From positions 1 to 64,000 of the forward strand of contig WBZZ01006893.1 of assembly GCA_019918135.1 (NCBI GenBank): a stretch of 64,000 nt of DNA. The letters are read 5' to 3'. The notes beneath the pieces are model-generated. The model saw only the letters and a program-made list of their open reading frames with translations. It had not been told where the DNA came from and searched no databases. Origin of the DNA: Paulinella micropora. Its lineage: Eukaryota > Cercozoa > Imbricatea > Euglyphida > Paulinellidae. Shown here one piece after another: positions 48,551 to 56,392 of the stretch. The position numbers and the translations under genes are program-made. Each line of letters opens with the position of its first letter. Positions within the stretch are counted from its first letter, which is position 1.

Positions 48551-51500
48551 AGAGGCTAAGTATCGTAAATCAACGCGAGATACAGAACACATCAACGCAC
48601 AAAAGCTTTCACATGCAGCCACCTTCAAGCATCTTAGGTCTTCTTCCTTCAAAGCCACGCCCTTCACCTCGCGAAGACTCATGTTGATCTGCACCCACGC
48701 ATCAGTCAGGAAACACCCAACCAGCAGCACAGCAAAAAGGATGAGAGCAAAGAGAGATTGTCCTCACTTGCTACATTATTGACTGTACTTCTATCTCCTG
48801 TGTCAAAAACAATATTTTTTGCATGTTCCATGTTTATGTGATGTCTCTGAGTCTTAAGGGTGAAGCTTAGAGACTTTTCTGACCAACCGGCTCCGCGCAC
48901 ATCTCGGACCGAGTAATTCGGCCGCAGCTCCATGGCTCTACACGTAACGGTCTTCGTGTGACGCTCTCAACATTTACTGTATGATTAATCTATTGTAAGC
49001 TTCCGAGCATAGTTTGAAGCTTATTCTCAGCTCAATTGTTTCAAGCTTAGCATACCAACACCGATGCTGACACTACACCTGTAGGCCGTATGCATGGGCG
49101 TGAGTCACTAGGATATGTTACAAATATATTGACAATTATATATATATGTATATTCGGGGGGGGGGGGGGAGGCATTGTTGAAGTGTGCCGTATACTTTTT
49201 TTTGTTTGTGCGCGCGCGCGTGTGTGTGTGTGTGTGTGTGTGTGGGGGGGGGGGGGGGCGATAGCATATTATCTCAAAAACGGATAAATGTACTAAATCA
49301 AACGCAATCTCCCCCCCCCCCCCCCCTTATGTAGCATCTACAGAACCTTGATTGCCTGCAGTGACATCACAAATACAACTTGTTACACATGCTACCGCGC
49401 CGCGGTAGCAACACATGTATCAATATATTGGGCTTCATAGGTAAACCAAACCCTGAGGGAGCTGAATCTACAATACAATAGTATTACTGATGACGGTGCC
49501 CACGCAATCGGAGAAGCTCTTAAGGTACCTGCAGTGCTTTTGCGATTTGCTTCGCTCCTTCTGGTCCGATGTCGTTGTATTGCAACGAAAGAGAAGTTAA
49601 GCTGGTGTTCACCTAACACATATTCATGATAAATTTTCTGCTACCGCGCCGCCGCGGTAGCATAAAAAAACAAACATATGTGATATGCAGGAGAACAAGA
49701 CACTCCGCGAGCTCGTCATCGGCGTAAATAACATCGGACCAGATGGGGCGAACGCTATTGCAAAGGCGTTAGAGGTACCTTAAGCATATTCGCCATTGCT
49801 TCGGCGCCTGCTGGCCCAATCTCGTTGTTTCCGACGTCAAACTTAACCAAAGTTTTGTTAACCTGGTTTGTAATAGCACAAACAAAATTTGTGAATGCTA
49901 CCGCGCCGCGGTAGCACATATATATGAATGTTATTATATGTAGGTGAATGGAACCCTGCAACATATTGATTTGAGGAACAATCAACTTGGAGACGAAGGA
50001 GCAAAGCACATTGCGTCAGCACTTAAGGTACCTGCAACGCCTCTCCTAGTGCCTGTGCTCCTGTGTCACCGATGTTGTTTCCTACTATTTCAAGCTCTCG
50101 AAGCGTCTTGTTCACCTAAACCCACATTTATTGCGTTTTGACAAATGCTACCGCGCCGCGGTAGCACTAATAAAAATTGCTGTTCGTTTTTGAGTGCAGG
50201 TCAATGCGAGCCTCACTGAAATCTCGCTCTGGGGCAACGGTATTGGTGATGCTGGAGCTATTGCTATCGGCAGGGCCTTGGAGGTCTGACTTTGAGCGCT
50301 TCCGCGATATGCTCTGCGCCTTGTGCTCCAATTCTGTTCCAAGCTATGTTGAGCGTTTGCAGAGTTTTATTGACCTATTTATCGACACACCACAAACTAA
50401 TACATGAATGCTACCGCGCCGCGGTAGCATGTGAAAGACAAGCTTGTGGGTTGTTTAGGTGAACTCAACCCTCACCGCTCTCGATATTGGCGGCAACGGC
50501 ATCGGACCACAAGGTGCGCAGTCAATAGCAGATACTATCAAGGTACCTTCAGAGCTTCGCCAAAGGCCCTCGCACCTTCTGCTCCAATATTGTTATTTTG
50601 CATGTAGAGCTCTCGAAGCGAAGTATTCATCTGCATGCAAAAATAAACTTGTTAGAGATGCTACCGCGCAGCGGTAGCATGCGAAAGACAAGCTTGTGGG
50701 TTGTTTAGGTGAACTCAACCCTCACCGCTCTCAATATTGGCTGGAACCACATCGGACCACAAGGTGCGCAGTCAATGGCAGATGCTATCAAGGTACCTCC
50801 AGAGCTTCGCCAAAGGCCCTCGCACCTTCAGCTCGAATATTGTTCGCATGTCGAGCTCTCGAAGTGAAGTATTCATCTGCATGTAAAAATAAACTTCTTA
50901 GAAATGCTACCTGCCGCGGTAGCAAAAGGCGCAAATATATTGTCATATGTTGGTGCAGGTTAATGAAGCGTTGCAAGTGTTGAGCCTATTCAACAATAAT
51001 ATTGGCCCAGATGGCGCCAAGGCTATTGCTGATATGCTGAAGGTACCTCCAACGCTTTCGCAATGTGCTGTGCTCCTTCTGCACCAATCTGGTTCCGTGA
51101 AATGTCTAGCTTCTCTAGCTTGCACTCCTTGTTCTCCTGTGCACACAAATACATAATTCTTCGATGCTACCCGCGCCGCGGTAGCAAGTCGAATAGGAAC
51201 ATATGTGGATATAGGTGAACAAGACGCTACGAGCGCTTGGTTTACTAAGTAAAAACATCGGGGATGATGGCGCAAAAGCCATCGGGAAGGCGTTAGAGGT
51301 ACCTTAAGCATGTTTGCGATTGCTTCTGCGCCTGCTAGTCCTATTTTGTTTGCTCCCATGCGTAGCTCGATTAAAGTTTTGTTTTCCTATGCAATATGTA
51401 CTTTTATGAGTGTGCTACCGCGCCGGTAGCATCGAAGAATAATATATTTGTGTGCACAGGAGAACAAGGAGTGCAAGCTGGAGAAGCTAAACATTTCAGG

Positions 51501-52131
51501 GAACCAGGTTGGTGCAGAAGGAGCACAGCACATTGCGAAAGCGTTGGAGGTACCTTCAGCATATCAGCAATAGCCTTGGCGCCCTCTGGGCCAATATTAT
51601 TGTCGATTAGGATCAACACTTGCAACGCTTCATTAACCTGCACCAACATATGACAATATATTTGCGCCTTTTGCTACCGCGGCGCGGTAGCACTTGTGTG
51701 TATGTGTGTGAGAGACAGCGAGTGTGTGTGTGCGTGTGTGTTTGTGTGATTGTGTATGTAATAAAGTATGTACGTGTGTGTGTGTGTGTGTGTGTTAGAG
51801 CGAGCGAGAGAGAGCATATGCTTATATGACAACACTGAAAACACTTTTGTCAAGCTCGATTGGCAGAACAAAAACTGAAGGCGCTGCTTCCGAGAGAGAG
51901 AGTGAGAGGGGGGGGGGGGGGAGGGAGAGGAGAGAAAGAAGACAGAAAGAAATACAATATAGAATTAAAATGATGCATATGTGAGTTGGCATGTTGTGTA
52001 TGAAAAGTGTCTATGAGCACATGTAAATGTGTAATATGTATATGTGTACACGAGTATGTGTACGTATATGCATGTTTGTTGTTAAACATTTTGGGTAGGT
52101 GGGTGGTGTGTGTGTGACAGAGAGAGAGAAA

Positions 52132-52173
<42 letters not shown>

Positions 52174-52611
52174 GTGAGAAGAGAGGGAGGGAGGGAGGAA
52201 GAGAGAGGAGAGAGAGATAGAGGAGAGAGAGAGATAGACACACACATGCACAGAGATTCACCAAGTATCCAAACACCCATTCATAAATATTTTAGTCTGT
52301 TGTCTCATACTAGGTGTAGTCCTGAACTGAAGTAGTGATGTCTTTATGCATGTATAGTCTGTGTGACCTGCAGTCCCTTGGCGACTGCCGAAGCACCAAC
52401 AGCTCCAAGATTCTGGTTTGACAAATCGAGCGATTTGCCTTCATATTTGGCCTATTCAGAGCAGATAAACCCATGAAAAAAAACAAGAAGTGAAAGAAAG
52501 GAGGTTCAAGCGAAAAGTTAAAACAAAAAGATAACAGACCACGAACTTGGTAAGGACGTCGTCGTGTTGTCCTACACTATGAAAGGCTGCCAAAGCCGCC
52601 TGCAGTGCCAT
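42466..52611 (-). CDS. multi-exon LRR - kinase - TIR receptor-like gene
   Basis: Host gene with an intracellular immune-sensor-like architecture. N to C: a 24-residue leader (ATG at 52609-52611), an LRR cap, a run of single-LRR exons, a linker, a protein kinase, a TIR domain, a second TIR-like domain, a helical tail and a CxxC end. Exons with AG/GT borders and agreeing phase: 52540-52611, 52368-52451, the nine cassette exons, about 48850-48935 (borders unsure), 48623-48688, 48274-48469, 47859-47936, one near 47700-47790, 47272-47310 (tentative), 46989-47048, 46591-46715, 46429-46537, 46064-46231, 45518-45574, 45085-45184, 44803-45008, 44178-44702, 43974-44069, 43377-43736, 43240-43272, 42954-43100, 42711-42837, 42466-42644. 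About 1,250 residues. The join between the LRR array and the 48.9-kb exon is the least certain step: the LRR part and the kinase-TIR part could be two genes. Confidence 0.75.
43377..43736 (-). other. receptor second TIR-like domain
   Basis: One 120-codon exon. 'WPRVFVIRGEQG' resembles strand A, 'ERVVVLLTGGVLAEG' strand D, and 'KPLFALYSEEAG' strand E of a TIR fold. The 'YCxxE' helix of the first TIR is replaced by 'SSMTHLRYAVQ', so it probably lacks NADase activity and may serve as a scaffold. Confidence 0.6.
43974..44702 (-). other. receptor TIR domain
   Basis: A 175-codon exon (44178-44702) plus a 32-codon exon. 'SYHFFISHMQ' is strand A, 'LLRKYGALVWRDM' leads to the BB loop, 'SLVFVLFLTNGVLSRPYCLK' then 'EIWWAI' carries the helix with the glutamate used by NAD-cleaving TIRs, and 'KPFLIVSELD' is strand E. 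TIR domains signal in innate immunity by assembly or by NAD breakdown. Which applies here cannot be read from sequence. Confidence 0.85.
45227..46418. repeat. intronic microsatellites: poly-A, (CT)n, (GATA)n
   Basis: An A run of about 50 bases at 45229-45278, (CT)n about 45740-45775, (GATA)n about 45969-46018 and 46330-46418. All lie between kinase exons. Confidence 0.9.
46885..46966. repeat. intronic (GA)n-(GT)n-(GA)n microsatellite
   Basis: Three blocks between the kinase exons at 46591-46715 and 46989-47048. Confidence 0.9.
47859..48935 (-). other. receptor linker between LRRs and kinase
   Basis: Exons 48623-48688 ('SLREVKGVALKEEDLRCLK'), 48274-48469 (helical, 'RRSQLMADFFRGVKAESLEN') and 47859-47936 join in phase. 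An exon near 48850-48935 carries 'YSVRDVRGAGWSEKSL', which resembles the 'G-x-S-x-x-x-LR-x-AG' helical repeat seen after LRRs in several protist proteins. Its donor and acceptor are not clear. The introns contain (CT)n at 47961-48090, ATGC/ATGT repeats at 48100-48190 and (CAA)n at about 48517-48550. Confidence 0.6.
49410..49639. other. bidirectional LRR cassette 1
   Basis: Plus exon 49441-49524 (84 bp, 28 codons, 'TLRELNLQYNSITDDGAHAI', acceptor ATAG). Minus exon 49529-49612 (84 bp, 'SLTSLSLQYNDIGPEGAKQI', acceptor TTAG). The exons face each other and share GTAC at 49525-49528 as donor on both strands. It is the cassette nearest the kinase part of the gene. Confidence 0.9.
49662..49896. other. 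bidirectional LRR cassette 2
   Basis: Plus exon 49691-49774 ('TLRELVIGVNNIGPDGANAI', acceptor GCAG). Minus exon 49779-49862 ('TLVKFDVGNNEIGPAGAEAM', acceptor CCAG). Shared donor GTAC at 49775-49778. Its minus exon resembles that of cassette 8 in the C-terminal half ('ANMLK' end), suggesting an older duplication in the same orientation. Confidence 0.9.
49916..50146. other. bidirectional LRR cassette 3
   Basis: Plus exon 49944-50027 ('TLQHIDLRNNQLGDEGAKHI'). Minus exon 50032-50115 ('TLRELEIVGNNIGDTGAQAL'). Both are 84 bp, phase 0, with AG acceptors (GTAG and TTAG). Shared donor GTAC at 50028-50031. Confidence 0.9.
50166..50409. other. bidirectional LRR cassette 4, variant centre
   Basis: Plus exon 50200-50283 ('SLTEISLWGNGIGDAGAIAI'). 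Minus exon 50291-50374 ('TLQTLNIAWNRIGAQGAEHI'). Here the shared donor is GTCTGAC at 50284-50290. Read from either strand it begins GTC, so both exons still have a GT donor although GTAC is lost. The centre is thus kept symmetric by a different sequence, which argues that a two-way donor is needed. Confidence 0.9.
50429..50659. other. bidirectional LRR cassette 5
   Basis: Plus exon 50459-50542 ('TLTALDIGGNGIGPQGAQSI'). Minus exon 50547-50630 ('SLRELYMQNNNIGAEGARAF'), starting with ATG in place of the usual Val codon. Shared donor GTAC. It is the recent direct-repeat partner of cassette 6: the intron to the left of the plus exons differs by one base. Confidence 0.9.
50679..50905. other. bidirectional LRR cassette 6, minus exon 80 bp
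   Basis: Plus exon 50709-50792 is whole ('TLTALNIGWNHIGPQGAQSM'). Minus exon 50797-50876 aligns with that of cassette 5 but is 80 bp, lacking 4 bp near the middle (after the codons for 'LDM'), so it shifts frame if spliced in. It is the only one of 18 array exons that is not a multiple of three. It lies on the strand now sense for the receptor, so in this haplotype it must be skipped, or it disables the product, or it is a sequencing error. Confidence 0.88.
50924..51165. other. bidirectional LRR cassette 7
   Basis: Plus exon 50959-51042 (84 bp, 'ALQVLSLFNNNIGPDGAKAI'). Minus exon 51047-51136 (90 bp, 30 codons, 'KLEKLDISRNQIGAEGAQHI'). Shared donor GTAC at 51043-51046. The two exons recur in swapped strands in cassette 9, including their acceptor introns. 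Confidence 0.92.
51186..51413. other. bidirectional LRR cassette 8
   Basis: Plus exon 51215-51298 ('TLRALGLLSKNIGDDGAKAI'). Minus exon 51303-51386 ('TLIELRMGANKIGLAGAEAI', acceptor ATAG). Both 84 bp and phase 0. Shared donor GTAC at 51299-51302. It sits between the inverted pair 7 and 9. Confidence 0.9.
51431..51672. other. bidirectional LRR cassette 9, inverted copy of cassette 7
   Basis: Plus exon 51460-51549 (90 bp, 'KLEKLNISGNQVGAEGAQHI'). Minus exon 51554-51637 (84 bp, 'ALQVLILIDNNIGPEGAKAI'). Its total length equals that of cassette 7 (242 bp). The 35-bp intron next to the 84-bp exon is identical to that of cassette 7, and the 29-bp intron next to the 90-bp exon differs at two bases. 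The similarity stops at the palindromes. Confidence 0.93.
51692..52367. other. microsatellite-rich intron between LRR cap and cassette array
   Basis: TG-rich blocks at 51697-51795, a G run near 51910, and GA-rich blocks at 52117-52240. No plus-strand gene is seen that could use the plus-strand exons of the array. Confidence 0.7.
52368..52611 (-). other. receptor first two exons: start codon and LRR cap
   Basis: Exon 1 (52540-52611) encodes 24 residues from ATG, with Ala-rich helical character. Exon 2 (52368-52451) is 84 bp and phase 0, 'KSLDLSNQNLGAVGASAVAK', the same LRR form as the array but as a single-strand exon with no opposite partner. They give the array a minus-strand direction. Upstream, 52612-52906 should hold the promoter; element 2 begins beyond it. 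Confidence 0.75.
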
Positions 52612-52906
52612 GGTCGCTCTAAGCAAGTAGAATCTCTTCGAAACTGATTCTTGGCCACACAAAAAATTGTAAAAAATTGTGACAGCTCTCACCAAAATCG
52701 CCGGGTCAGCGGCCCAAACGACCGTTTTTTTTCTCCCTTTGAATGGACCGTCTATTTCGGTCTGCTTTTATCCGCACGATCTGATAAATGATATATATTT
52801 TTTTGCACATGCAGCACCATCGTTGCTGTATGTTTATGTCTGCTAGTGTCGTGATGTGTCTCGTGACATACAGCCATCGTTGCTTTATATCTCTCTCTTC
52901 TTATCC

Positions 52907-53440
52907 AGTAGTATAGGGTGCCACTTTGGCACACTTTTTCAATACATTCCTCCGGAGAAATCAAAATCATTCAATCGGCTCTCCTCTTCATTTCGCAAAC
53001 AAACAATACAGAAAGCATTTATAAGCAAATAAGCCTTAGTCTTACAAGTTATCCACAACAAGAAAAACGGAAAAATGAACTCAAAACATAAAAACAAACC
53101 ATAATTAACATCAACAATTGTAATAAAATAAGAAACCATAAAGTATCATCACATAAGCCACCAACCACCTCACAAAGCAACTAATCACACCGATCCGCCA
53201 AAAATTGAGCCATCCAAAAATTAAAAAAGGAAACCACACCACCCACCAAAAAAACCACGATAAATTCTAGATTATCGCAGACTGCTTTTTGGGCAACATC
53301 AAAGTTTTCGTCTACACACAAAAGGTAAAATAAAATATCAAACCACTAATAAAAGGAAGAAGAAACCGCTCACGCACCGCATAGAAAAATCAGAAAAATG
53401 TTTTTTTGTTTTCGCATTTCTTGTTCTTTCATTCATTCAA
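52907..53440 (+). repeat. element 2 left end, putative terminal repeat
   Basis: AT-rich, A-rich plus strand without a gene. It begins with the shared terminal motif. The partner end lies outside the window, so the inverted repeat itself cannot be shown here. Confidence 0.55.
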
Positions 53441-53443
53441 GAA

Positions 53444-53901
53444 ATGAGCGACAGCGAGAGTGTTGATGAAGCGACTAGGGTGGAGACTAAGGATTGGAAT
53501 GAATATTATGAAGATAAATCAGAATCAGTAGTGAAGAAAGATAAGAGAATGATTGAAGATAAAATTGAAATACAAAAGAATAAAAAAATAAAATAGAAAA
53601 CATAATAGATGAACTATACTCTCGCTTAAATTCAGCTGACGAAAGATTGGAAGTTATTGAAGAAAATAATAAAAGAAAAAACGATATTAATAAATTAAAA
53701 AGAAAGCGAAAGAGGAATGAGGAGAAAAAGAAAAAGGAACTGAAATTGTTGGATAGTTGGTTGTTAGCAAAAAAACAACCATTATCTTTGAAAGAAGAAA
53801 TGTATGCTAGAGACCTAATAGAGCAAGGAGGTAAATCTTTTGACGATGTATTGATCGAATGGAATACTTATCAAAAAAGATTAGAAAATAATAATGTATA
53901 A
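53444..53901 (+). pseudogene. element 2 charged coiled-coil small gene
   Basis: An acidic N-terminal part ('SDSESVDEATRVETKDWNEY') and a lysine-rich coiled coil, then 'LKLLDSWLLAKKQPLSLKEE' and a helical end. No counterpart was recognised in element 1. Probably a DNA- or protein-binding accessory factor. Broken. Confidence 0.4.
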
Positions 53902-54115
53902 TTGTCTTGTTTGTGTTGTGTGGTGCCTGCCTACCCGCTCACCTCTCTTCAATCAACACAGCACACACACACATAAGACAATATAATTCATTTGTTTTTT
54001 TGTAGTCAAAAACAAAAAACATTAGTAAAAAGCACATGATAGATATATAAATAATTAGAACTGCTATCGGGCACTACCCACATATGTGTTTTTGTGCTTT
54101 TTGATATGTGGGTAG

Positions 54116-54568
54116 GTGATGGCTCAGCAAGCAAGACAACCAGAACCAGCGGAGGAACCAGTTGGCAAACAAGCACAAGTTCGACCTGCTCAAGATCCTG
54201 AGGTTGCTGATGTTGAAAATAAAATGAGGGAGCTCGGAATTGGAATAGAAAGGAAGGTTCGTCGTGGGCGCCCAGCTGGTGTAGTACCTATTCCAGAAAT
54301 AGGACACACGTACTATTATGAGATTAACAGAGAAGCAGGAATTGCAAATTTCTGGGTTGATAATAAGGAAGGAAGATCAGAGGTTTCAATTTATCGCTAC
54401 CATTCTCCTTTGAAGTCTAACCAAATTCCCGACTACAGGCTCGCAGTCTATCCTGATAACTCTATAAAACTTTTTCGTTTGATGGATAATGTTGTAAAAA
54501 TCAGTGCATATTACGACCTCGACCCATTGACTATTTACAAGGCTTACTTTCAAACTGAAGAAGCCTAA
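54116..54568 (+). CDS. element 2 unknown 150-residue protein
   Basis: Whole. The N-terminal 50 residues are P/E/Q-rich and disordered-looking, followed by a basic 'KVRRGRPAGVV' and a beta-rich domain ('HTYYYEINREAGIANFWVDN', 'DYRLAVYPDNSIKLFRLMDN'). No family recognised and no counterpart in element 1. Lies beside the integrase gene, convergent with it. Confidence 0.5.
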   Translation: MMAQQARQPEPAEEPVGKQAQVRPAQDPEVADVENKMRELGIGIERKVRRGRPAGVVPIPEIGHTYYYEINREAGIANFWVDNKEGRSEVSIYRYHSPLKSNQIPDYRLAVYPDNSIKLFRLMDNVVKISAYYDLDPLTIYKAYFQTEEA

Positions 54569-54704
54569 TAATGGTTTTTTTGTTTTCGTCTACTTCGAAA
54601 ACAAAGATGTATGATTGTGTAATTAAATTACAAATCTAACACTTCTTTTTTCTTTTTTGTTCTTTGACTACTCCGTATGTTTTCCGGTTTAATCTCAAGT
54701 GATT

Positions 54705-55630
54705 TTAACAAATTAATATTTTTTTCTCTTTAATAATTTGTTTAACTTTATCAGCCAACTGCTCTGCCGGTTCTTCTTCTTCATGGTGCTCTTCAACATT
54801 AGTCTTTAATAATTCTGACTGTCTTACTAAGTCTTCTTCTGATAGAATAACCTTGAAGCCTTTACGGCCTTTGACTTTAAATATAGTTTTACTGAATTGC
54901 TTGTCACCTTTAGAAAAAATAGTTCTTTCTAATTCCTTTCTTACTCTAGTTCCTTTAGGGAATTCATTAATTAAAGGATTTCTGTAGATTTCCTGAGTGT
55001 TTTTTTCGGTTCCTTCAAAAACATTAATTGGTACAGCCTTTATTGTTGTATGATATGTTTTATTATAAGCATCAACAACCTCATGAATAATAGGAACCCA
55101 TTGAAAATTTTCATTAAATTCCCATATCAAGTTTAATTCATTTCGTATTGTTCTAATAAACCTATCCACTATCCCCATTGTTCTGTGGTCGCCCACTTGT
55201 GCTGTTCTATGTTCAATATTATTTTGTCTGAAGTATTTAGCGACTTGACCCTTAAACTCACCGCCATTATCTGAAGTAATTCTTTCAGGAACTTTTTTAG
55301 TAAATATTTTTTTTAACCCTTCCAAAACATAGCCTGTAGTTTTATTTTTAATTGGTTCAATCCACCCACGACGGCTATAGACATCTATAGCAACTAATCC
55401 AAAATTATAGTTAGCATTACCTTTCTTTGTCGCAACCTTTGACATATCCATTAAATCAATAAATACTTGACTTAGTGGTTTTGCTTCTGGTGATGTTATT
55501 GTGTTCCATATCTTAGCGGGCTTTGATTGAAAATGTATCTCTGCCACTTCTTCAAGTTTTTCTTTTCTCTCAGTCTGCTCAGGAGTTTCTTGTTGTTGTT
55601 GCTGATTTGTGTGCTTATTGTCTATGTTTT
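54705..55630 (-). CDS. int: element 2 rve integrase
   Basis: Upstream Q-rich leader, then a DDE core: 'VFIDLMDMSKVATKKGNANY', 'RITSDNGGEFKGQ' and 'MGIVDRFIRTIRNELN'. A C-terminal basic domain follows ('KVKGRKGFKVILSEED'). Close to the element 1 integrase residue by residue. Looks largely whole. Confidence 0.88.
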
Positions 55631-55667
55631 TGTTTTTGAAGTGGTCAAAAACAAAGATCCTATATTA

Positions 55668-56195
55668 TTAAAATTTTAAGAAACATTTTTCAATATCATT
55701 ATTTTTTTCTTTCTTAGCACCACCAGAAGATTGATTATATACTTTTACACTTACACTGCTTGACTTTTTACCCTTACTTTTCTTTACAGGTTCTTCTTCA
55801 CTTTCTTCACTTTCGCTTTCGCTCTCATCAGGCTCAGGCTCAGGCTCAGTTTTTTTAATAGTCTTTTTCTTTGTTCTCTTAGTTTCTACCTTCGCTCTTT
55901 TGATTTTCATCTTAGCCATCTTTTCAGCGATAATGTCGGTAAAATCACATTCTTCATCGCTCTCACTGCTTTCTTCTGGTGTATCATCTTGGTCTTTTCC
56001 ATTAATGATATCACTAGCAACACCCATTTCGGCCATGCGGTTTATCTTTTCCTCCATCTCTTCATCATCACCAACATAAGCATTTCTACATTTTGCTAAT
56101 TTCTCTTTCGCTATTTCAACCTTATGTTGCTTTTTACTCTTAATACTTCCCACAGCCTTACCCCAATTCTTACGACTTGCTTCTGCGGACGGCAT
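55668..56195 (-). CDS. element 2 acidic/basic low-complexity protein
   Basis: 175 residues, whole. Same layout as the element 1 counterpart: basic start ('SRKNWGKAVGSIKSKKQHK'), acidic middle ('ESSESDEECDFTDIIAEKMA'), S/E tail and a closing 'SVKVYNQSSGGAKKEK'. It adjoins the integrase directly; no methyltransferase gene lies between them. Confidence 0.65.
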   Translation of the reverse strand: MPSAEASRKNWGKAVGSIKSKKQHKVEIAKEKLAKCRNAYVGDDEEMEEKINRMAEMGVASDIINGKDQDDTPEESSESDEECDFTDIIAEKMAKMKIKRAKVETKRTKKKTIKKTEPEPEPDESESESEESEEEPVKKSKGKKSSSVSVKVYNQSSGGAKKEKNNDIEKCFLKF

Positions 56196-56392
56196 TCTAT
56201 ACTAAGATTAATATATTTTAGTATTTTTTAATAATTAATTGATATTTGACAATTTCACTTCTATCTTGCTAATCGCAAGATTTTTCGTTTATTGTCAAAC
56301 ATCGTTTTAAAATAAAATTTTATTCTAATAATATAGGAAACGATTTTCTAAAACACACGAAAGCGAAGCGAAAGTGTGAATTTAGAAAATCA

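Larger units (their letters stand above)
49391..51691. repeat. ten-copy palindrome array delimiting invertible LRR cassettes
   Basis: The common form GCTACCGCGCCGCGGTAGC is a 19-bp palindrome with a central base. Copies: 49391-49409, 49640-49661, 49897-49915, 50147-50165, 50410-50428, 50660-50678, 50906-50923, 51166-51185, 51414-51430, 51673-51691. Outer arms GCTACC/GGTAGC are kept in all; centres vary in length from 17 to 22 bp in total. The last copy has G, not C, as its centre. Spacing is about 227-244 bp. Between each two copies lies one bidirectional LRR cassette. Roles as recombination sites, cruciforms or intronic hairpins are all possible; the exact cassette boundaries favour recombination. 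Confidence 0.93.

Noticed and set aside
49391-51691. CRISPR-like array (regular short palindromic repeats)
   Set aside because: Spacing is 227-244 bp, the spacers are LRR exons with splice sites, and the setting is eukaryotic.
49391-51691. Mutually exclusive exons of ordinary alternative splicing
   Set aside because: The paired exons lie on opposite strands, so one transcript cannot choose between them without DNA inversion.
49391-51691. Two overlapping genes reading the array from both sides
   Set aside because: No plus-strand first or last exons are found on either side; the right side is microsatellite and then the minus-strand start exons.
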